Assembly: GCF_902497555.1 (NCBI RefSeq)
Contig: NZ_CABVGP010000001.1
Span: forward strand, 2,460,501-2,524,500
Length of the DNA: 64,000 bases
Direction: 5' to 3'
From: Amycolatopsis camponoti
Lineage (GTDB): Bacteria; Actinomycetota; Actinomycetes; Mycobacteriales; Pseudonocardiaceae
The notes under the pieces are model-generated. The model saw nothing but the letters and a program-made list of their open reading frames with translations, was not told where the DNA came from and made no database searches. Position 1 is the stretch's first letter; the number at the start of each line of letters is the position of its first letter. The translations under genes and the position numbers were made by a program. This document shows, in pieces, positions 60,145-64,000 of the stretch.

Positions 60145-61062
60145 TCAGTGCCGGTCGGCGGCCGGAGCCGCGCCGAGCCGGCGGGCGAGCCAGCCGGAGA
60201 CCTGGGCCAGCAGGTCGGCGTCGGCCGGGCGGCGCAGCTGCCGGGAGTAGGACCGCACCGACGGCCGGCCGGGGTCGCGGCGCAGCAGGTGGGTGAGGTC
60301 GTCGATCCGGTGGACCTCGACGTCGCCGGGCACCAGGCGGCGGATCACGTCCAGGTCCGCGGGGTCGACCTGGATGTCCTTGCCGCCGGTGATCGCCAGG
60401 ACGGGGACGCGGATGTTCGCCAGGTCCGCGCGCGGGTCGTGGGCGAGCAGCTCGCGCAGCCACCGGGCGTTCACCGGGACTCCGGCGACGCGCGCGACGT
60501 CCGTGCTCGTCGTCTTGAGCCGGGCCAGCCGCCGCCCGCCGAACGCGCGCAGCGCCGGCCGGGCGAACGCGGGGAGATCGCGGGCGATCATCCCGGCCTG
60601 CCGGCGCAAGGCGTCCTCGCCCGGGCGGGCGAACCCGGCCAGCAGCACCACCGCGGCGACGTCCGGGTGCGCGCCGAGGGACATGGCGTGGATGGCGCCT
60701 TCGCTGTGTCCGACGACGCCGACGGCGTCCGCGCGGATGTCCGGTCGCGCGGCCAAGGCGCGCACGGCGGCGGCAGCGTCGCGGCGGTTGTCGGTGAACC
60801 CGGTCGCGCGCCAGTCGCCGGGCGTGGCGCCGACCCCGCGCCGGTCGTAGCGCAACGTGGCGATCCCGTCCTTCGCGAGCGCGGCCGCCATGGGCGCTCC
60901 GTACGCCATGCGGAGCCGGCCCGTGTTGGCGTCGCGGTCCAGCCGTCCGGATCCGTGCAGCAGCACGACGGCGGGGTGCGGGCCGGCGCCCGCGGGCAGG
61001 GTCAGGGTGCCGGCCAGCCGCAGTCCGTCGTCCGCGGTGACCGTCATGTCGACGTCCCCCAT
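60145..61062 (-). CDS. Alpha/beta hydrolase
   Basis: A 305-residue serine hydrolase. VVLLHGSG is the oxyanion region (about 33-40), GHSEGA holds the nucleophile Ser (about 118), the Asp lies near DIQVDPADLD and the His in DDLTHLLR. The family contains dienelactone-hydrolase-like and acyl-peptidase-like esterases. ATG at 61062 is chosen because GGGAGAA lies 6 bases upstream. Divergent from the HTH regulator at 61141, with a 12-bp inverted repeat between them. Confidence 0.87.
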   Translation of the reverse strand: MGDVDMTVTADDGLRLAGTLTLPAGAGPHPAVVLLHGSGRLDRDANTGRLRMAYGAPMAAALAKDGIATLRYDRRGVGATPGDWRATGFTDNRRDAAAAVRALAARPDIRADAVGVVGHSEGAIHAMSLGAHPDVAAVVLLAGFARPGEDALRRQAGMIARDLPAFARPALRAFGGRRLARLKTTSTDVARVAGVPVNARWLRELLAHDPRADLANIRVPVLAITGGKDIQVDPADLDVIRRLVPGDVEVHRIDDLTHLLRRDPGRPSVRSYSRQLRRPADADLLAQVSGWLARRLGAAPAADRH

Positions 61063-61091
61063 GAGTGCTTCTCCCATCATTATCAATCATG

Positions 61092-61137
61092 CGAATGTTC
61101 TCAGTGGTGGGAACAGTATCGCATGTGAGAACATTCG
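61092..61137. promoter_or_regulatory. Perfect 12-bp inverted repeat, probable operator
   Basis: CGAATGTTCTCA (61092-61103) and TGAGAACATTCG (61126-61137) are exact reverse complements separated by 22 bases. The right arm ends 3 bases before the regulator start, suggesting autorepression, and the left arm faces the hydrolase promoter. Confidence 0.75.
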
Positions 61138-61140
61138 TCC

Positions 61141-61695
61141 ATGGCAACCGCGGACCTTCTCCTGCACCCCGTCCGGATGCGCATCCTGCAGGCGCTGTTC
61201 GACGCCGATCCGCTGACCACGGGGCAGCTTCGCGAGCGCATCCCCGACATCGCGCCGGCGACGATGTACCGGCAGATCGCGGTGCTGGCCGAGGCGGGCG
61301 TGCTGGAGGTGGCCGAGGAACGGCGGGTGCGCGGCACGACGGAGCGCAGCTACCGGGTGCGCAAGGAGGAGGCGGTCGTCGACCCCGCGGCGCGCGCGGC
61401 GATGACCCTGGCGGAGCACCGCCGGGCGTACACGACGTTCGCGGCCTCGCTGATGGGCGATTTCGACCGCTACCTCGCCCACGAGAACGCCGACCCCCAC
61501 GCCGACGGCGTGGTCTACCGGCAGGCGGCGGTGTGGCTGTCCGACGAGGAGTTCGCCGCGATGGTCGAGGAGATCGAACGGGCGGTCGTCTCGCGGATGG
61601 GCAACGCCCGGGAAGGCCGGATCCGCCGCGTCGTCAGCCTCGTCGTCGTGCCGGACGAACCCGGGACGGAGGCCGATACCGAGCCCGGTGGCTGA
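61141..61695 (+). CDS. Helix-turn-helix regulator (ArsR/PadR-like)
   Basis: A 184-residue regulator. A winged helix at the N terminus (LLLHPVRMRILQALFDADPL, then GQLRERIPDIAPATMYRQIA) is followed by a helical C-terminal domain of the kind that senses small ligands or mediates dimers. It should bind the inverted repeat at 61092-61137 and control itself and the hydrolase/CPBP protease genes. Confidence 0.85.
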   Translation: MATADLLLHPVRMRILQALFDADPLTTGQLRERIPDIAPATMYRQIAVLAEAGVLEVAEERRVRGTTERSYRVRKEEAVVDPAARAAMTLAEHRRAYTTFAASLMGDFDRYLAHENADPHADGVVYRQAAVWLSDEEFAAMVEEIERAVVSRMGNAREGRIRRVVSLVVVPDEPGTEADTEPGG

Positions 61696-61802
61696 GCCGT
61701 TCGCGCCGGGAAGACCCGGCGATCGGGTGACATCGCCCGGCGCCGGGGAGCGCTAGCGTGGCGTGGCGCCGGCCGGAAGGCCGGGGGAACGGAGCTGCCG
61801 GG

Positions 61803-62525
61803 ATGACGGACCTGGACGGACAGACGGTCGTGCTGATCGGCGGCAGCGCCGGCATCGGGTTCGAGACCGCGCGGCTGGCGCGCGCGAAGGGGGCCGACGT
61901 CGTCCTCACCGGCCGCGACCCCGCCAAGCTCGAACGTGCGGCGGAAACACTCGGTGCGCGCAGCACCGCCGCGTTCGACGCCTCGGACGCCGCGGCGGTG
62001 GCGGAGTTCTTCGGCAGCCTGCCCGGCACGATCGACCACGTGCTGGTCACCGCGGGCGGGCCGCACTACGGGCCGTTGCTGGAGATGAGCGCCGAGGACG
62101 TGCGGACGGCGGTCAGCGACCACATCGTCGTCTCCCTCGAGATCGCCCGGCACGCCGCTCCGAAGATGCGGCCGGGCGGGGCGATCCTGCTGATGGGCGG
62201 CACCGGGGGCCGGCGCATCGGGCACGGCCTGGGCATCGTCTCGGCGGCGACCGCCGCGCTGCCGCCGTTCACCGCGGCGCTCGCACTCGAACTCGCGCCC
62301 GTGCGCGTCAACCTGATCGCCGCGGGGTTCGTGGACACGCCGCTGTCGGCGACGCTGCTCGGGGACCAGCTGGAGGACCGCCGCGCCGAGCTGCGCGAGA
62401 AGCTCCCGATCGGCCGGGTGGTCGGCCCGGCCGACGTCGCCGCGCTGGCCGTCCACCTGATGACCAACACCGCCCTGACGGGCGCGACGTACGACATCGA
62501 CGGCGGGCAGCAGTTCGTCTTCTGA
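61803..62525 (+). CDS. Atypical SDR lacking the YxxxK catalytic pair
   Basis: A 240-residue Rossmann protein. LIGGSAGIG (about 11-19) is a cofactor loop in place of TGxxxGxG, and the C-terminal IDGGQQF matches SDR enzymes. At the catalytic position it reads GLGIVSAATAALPPF, so neither the Tyr nor the Lys of YxxxK is present. It belongs to an SDR subgroup with GGTGGRR in strand 5 and may act by another mechanism or as a binding protein. ATG at 61803 chosen; a GTG at 61758 just after a TAGCGT element is an alternative. Confidence 0.78.
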   Translation: MTDLDGQTVVLIGGSAGIGFETARLARAKGADVVLTGRDPAKLERAAETLGARSTAAFDASDAAAVAEFFGSLPGTIDHVLVTAGGPHYGPLLEMSAEDVRTAVSDHIVVSLEIARHAAPKMRPGGAILLMGGTGGRRIGHGLGIVSAATAALPPFTAALALELAPVRVNLIAAGFVDTPLSATLLGDQLEDRRAELREKLPIGRVVGPADVAALAVHLMTNTALTGATYDIDGGQQFVF

Positions 62526-62553
62526 GCGGTGGGGCCGCGCCGGGGCCACCGGA

Positions 62554-63465
62554 TCAGGTGTCGGTTTCCAGGGCGGCGGTCCGCAAGGCGGCGGCGACGC
62601 GGGCCGCCGGTTCCGGCAGTGGCCGGGGGACGTGGGCGAGCACGATGCGGCGTCGCTCGCCGGGGCCGCCGCGGATGGGCAGCACCCGGACTCCCGCCGG
62701 CAGCACGGATCCGAGCGCGCCGGGCACGGTGGTGATGCCGCAGCCGGCCGCGACGAGGTGCAGCTTGGCCAGCCAGTCGCGTGCGGTGTGGGCGATCTCG
62801 GGACGTTCGTCGAGGCCGGGCCACACGCCCATCGCCTGGTCTTCGCCGGAGCCGCCGATCCAGCGGTGCCCGCGCAGGTCGGCGACGTCGATGTAGTCCC
62901 GGCGGGCGAGGGGGTGGCCGTCGGGCACCGCGACGCGCAGGCTGCGCTCGGTGAGCGTCCGCAGGACCAGGGCCGGGGTTTCGGTGTCGGGTGGGCGGAA
63001 CGGCGGTGCGGAGGCCAGCAGTGCGAGGTCGACGGTGCCGGCGCGCAGGGCGCGGACCAGCGCCGGGGTCCGGCCCTCGCGGCTGAGCACGGTGATGGCG
63101 GGGTGGGTGCGCCGTAGGGCGGCGAGCGCGCGCGGCACCAGGTCGGCCCCCGCGGTGGGGAACCAGCCGAGCCGGACCGTCCCTTCCTCGCCGGGCAGCC
63201 CGGCCAGCTCGCGCGCGGTGGCGTCGAGCTGGTCGATGACGTCGGCGGCCCGGCGGACCACGAGCTGCCCGGCCGAGGTGAGCCGGACTCCGTCGTGGCG
63301 CCGTTCCAGCAACGGGGTGCCCGCCGCGCGTTCCAGGGACGCGATCTGGCGGGAGACCGCGGACTGGGTGTAGCCGAGCGCGGTGGCCGCGGCGGTGAGG
63401 GTGCCGCGCTCGGCGACCTCGCGGAACACCCGCAACGCGGTCAACGACGCATCGGAGAAGGACAT
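62554..63465 (-). CDS. LysR-family regulator
   Basis: A 303-residue LysR regulator. The helix-turn-helix is at about residues 18-60 (GTLTAAATALGYTQSAVSRQ) and a periplasmic-binding-type ligand domain covers about 90-300. It is divergent from the SDR gene at 63536, its probable target, with a LysR-box-like inverted repeat in between. Confidence 0.9.
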   Translation of the reverse strand: MSFSDASLTALRVFREVAERGTLTAAATALGYTQSAVSRQIASLERAAGTPLLERRHDGVRLTSAGQLVVRRAADVIDQLDATARELAGLPGEEGTVRLGWFPTAGADLVPRALAALRRTHPAITVLSREGRTPALVRALRAGTVDLALLASAPPFRPPDTETPALVLRTLTERSLRVAVPDGHPLARRDYIDVADLRGHRWIGGSGEDQAMGVWPGLDERPEIAHTARDWLAKLHLVAAGCGITTVPGALGSVLPAGVRVLPIRGGPGERRRIVLAHVPRPLPEPAARVAAALRTAALETDT

Positions 63466-63471
63466 GACTTC

Positions 63472-63492
63472 AACGCATACCAGGTTTGCGTT
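63472..63492. promoter_or_regulatory. LysR-box-like inverted repeat
   Basis: AACGCA (63472-63477) and TGCGTT (63487-63492) are exact arms separated by 9 bases, in the 70-base gap between the LysR and SDR genes. Confidence 0.5.
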
Positions 63493-63535
63493 TCTTTCGC
63501 TTTCCGCATGGCCGAGCCGGTCCTAGCGTGGAGTC

Positions 63536-64000
63536 ATGGACCTGATCACCACCCCCTTCGGATTCAGCAGCACCGCCCTGGACGTCGCCCGGGGTGCCGA
63601 CCTCACCGGCCGGCGGGCCGTGGTGACCGGCGCGTCGTCCGGCCTCGGCGTCGAGACCGCGCGCGCACTGGCCGCCACCGGCGCGGAGGTCACCCTGGCC
63701 GTCCGCGACGTCGAGGCGGGGGAGCGGGCCGCGCGGGACATCGCCGCCACCACCGGCAGCACCGCGCCGCGCGTCGCCCCACTGGATCTCGCCGATCCCG
63801 CCTCGGTCGCCGCGTTCACCGGGTCCTGGGGCGGCCCGCTGCACGTCCTCGTGCACAACGCCGGGGTGATGGCCACGCCGGAGCGGTACACGCCGCAGGG
63901 CTGGGAGCTGCAGTTCGCCACCAACCACCTCGGGCACTTCGCCCTGGCCACCGGCTTGCACGGCGCGCTGGCCGCCGACGGTGCCGCCCGGATCGTGGTG
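63536..64000 (+). CDS. Short-chain dehydrogenase/reductase (runs off the window)
   Basis: The first 155 residues of an SDR: TGASSGLG near residues 31-38, HNAG in place of NNAG near 106-109, and GWELQFATNHLGHFALATG. The catalytic Ser/Tyr/Lys part lies beyond 64000. It is a paralogue of the SDR at 18790-19731. A TAGCGT -10-like element 10 bases before the ATG suggests a short leader. Confidence 0.85.
   Translation, partial: MDLITTPFGFSSTALDVARGADLTGRRAVVTGASSGLGVETARALAATGAEVTLAVRDVEAGERAARDIAATTGSTAPRVAPLDLADPASVAAFTGSWGGPLHVLVHNAGVMATPERYTPQGWELQFATNHLGHFALATGLHGALAADGAARIVV

Noticed and set aside
1..64000. CRISPR arrays, insertion sequences, rRNA genes and prophage genes
   Set aside because: No regularly spaced repeats, transposase motifs, rRNA-like stretches or phage structural genes were seen on either strand.

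Overview
The window is high-GC actinobacterial DNA. Third codon positions are strongly G/C, GTG and TTG starts are common, several genes look leaderless, and there is an F420-type nitroreductase. It also carries a galactofuranosyltransferase of the GlfT2 type beside AftB-like membrane glycosyltransferases, which implies an arabinogalactan cell wall. Together with the SUFU, DUF742 and DUF5958 proteins and a recurrent in-frame TGTGGAC word, this fits Pseudonocardiaceae, most likely an Amycolatopsis-like organism. That placement is an inference; no rRNA or other marker gene is present.

Layout. 0.2-1.1 kb: a lipoprotein ending in a strong hairpin. 1.2-9.6 kb: a catabolic locus with creatininase-family hydrolase, FAD oxidase, ABC importer (lipoprotein, permease, ATPase) and a cytosine-deaminase-like amidohydrolase on the minus strand. 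Divergent to it are an XRE-cupin regulator and a second amidohydrolase whose metal site is altered. A perfect inverted repeat lies between the two arms. 9.7-17.1 kb: a coupled NfeD/YqiJ-like protein, flotillin and 1621-residue AAA ATPase operon. 17.2-18.7 kb: an ECF sigma factor with a membrane partner. 18.8-28.9 kb: a run of enzymes (two of them short-chain or aldo-keto oxidoreductases), each beside a TetR regulator, plus a GH64 glucanase. 29.2-33 kb: a DUF3592-like membrane protein, a two-component system and a secreted helical-repeat protein.

33.2-42.5 kb is an accessory zone with locally lower GC. It holds a double-GNAT/membrane-protein gene pair, a methyltransferase, a SUFU protein, a small membrane protein, DUF5958, another GNAT enzyme and a cyclase-homology/STAND/TPR fusion. 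42.5-45.8 kb: an epoxide-hydrolase-like enzyme and an SDR opposite a TetR, then a channel-like membrane protein. 45.8-50.8 kb: glfT2 and two tandem GT-C paralogues joined by start/stop overlaps. 51-53.7 kb: a LacI-type operator, a decayed secreted-enzyme remnant and a GH127 beta-L-arabinofuranosidase with a lectin tail. 53.8-59 kb: an orphan DUF742, a decayed copy of the 37.8-38.2 kb gene, and a two-gene operon of an amidase-like protein and an unrecognised 916-residue protein. 59.3-64 kb: a CPBP protease and hydrolase opposite an HTH regulator, an SDR lacking the usual catalytic residues, a LysR and a partial SDR.

The least explained parts are the 916-residue protein with its amidase partner, the flotillin/giant ATPase operon, the cyclase-STAND fusion, the double-GNAT pair and the altered amidohydrolase. 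No CRISPR array, rRNA, intact tRNA or insertion sequence was seen.
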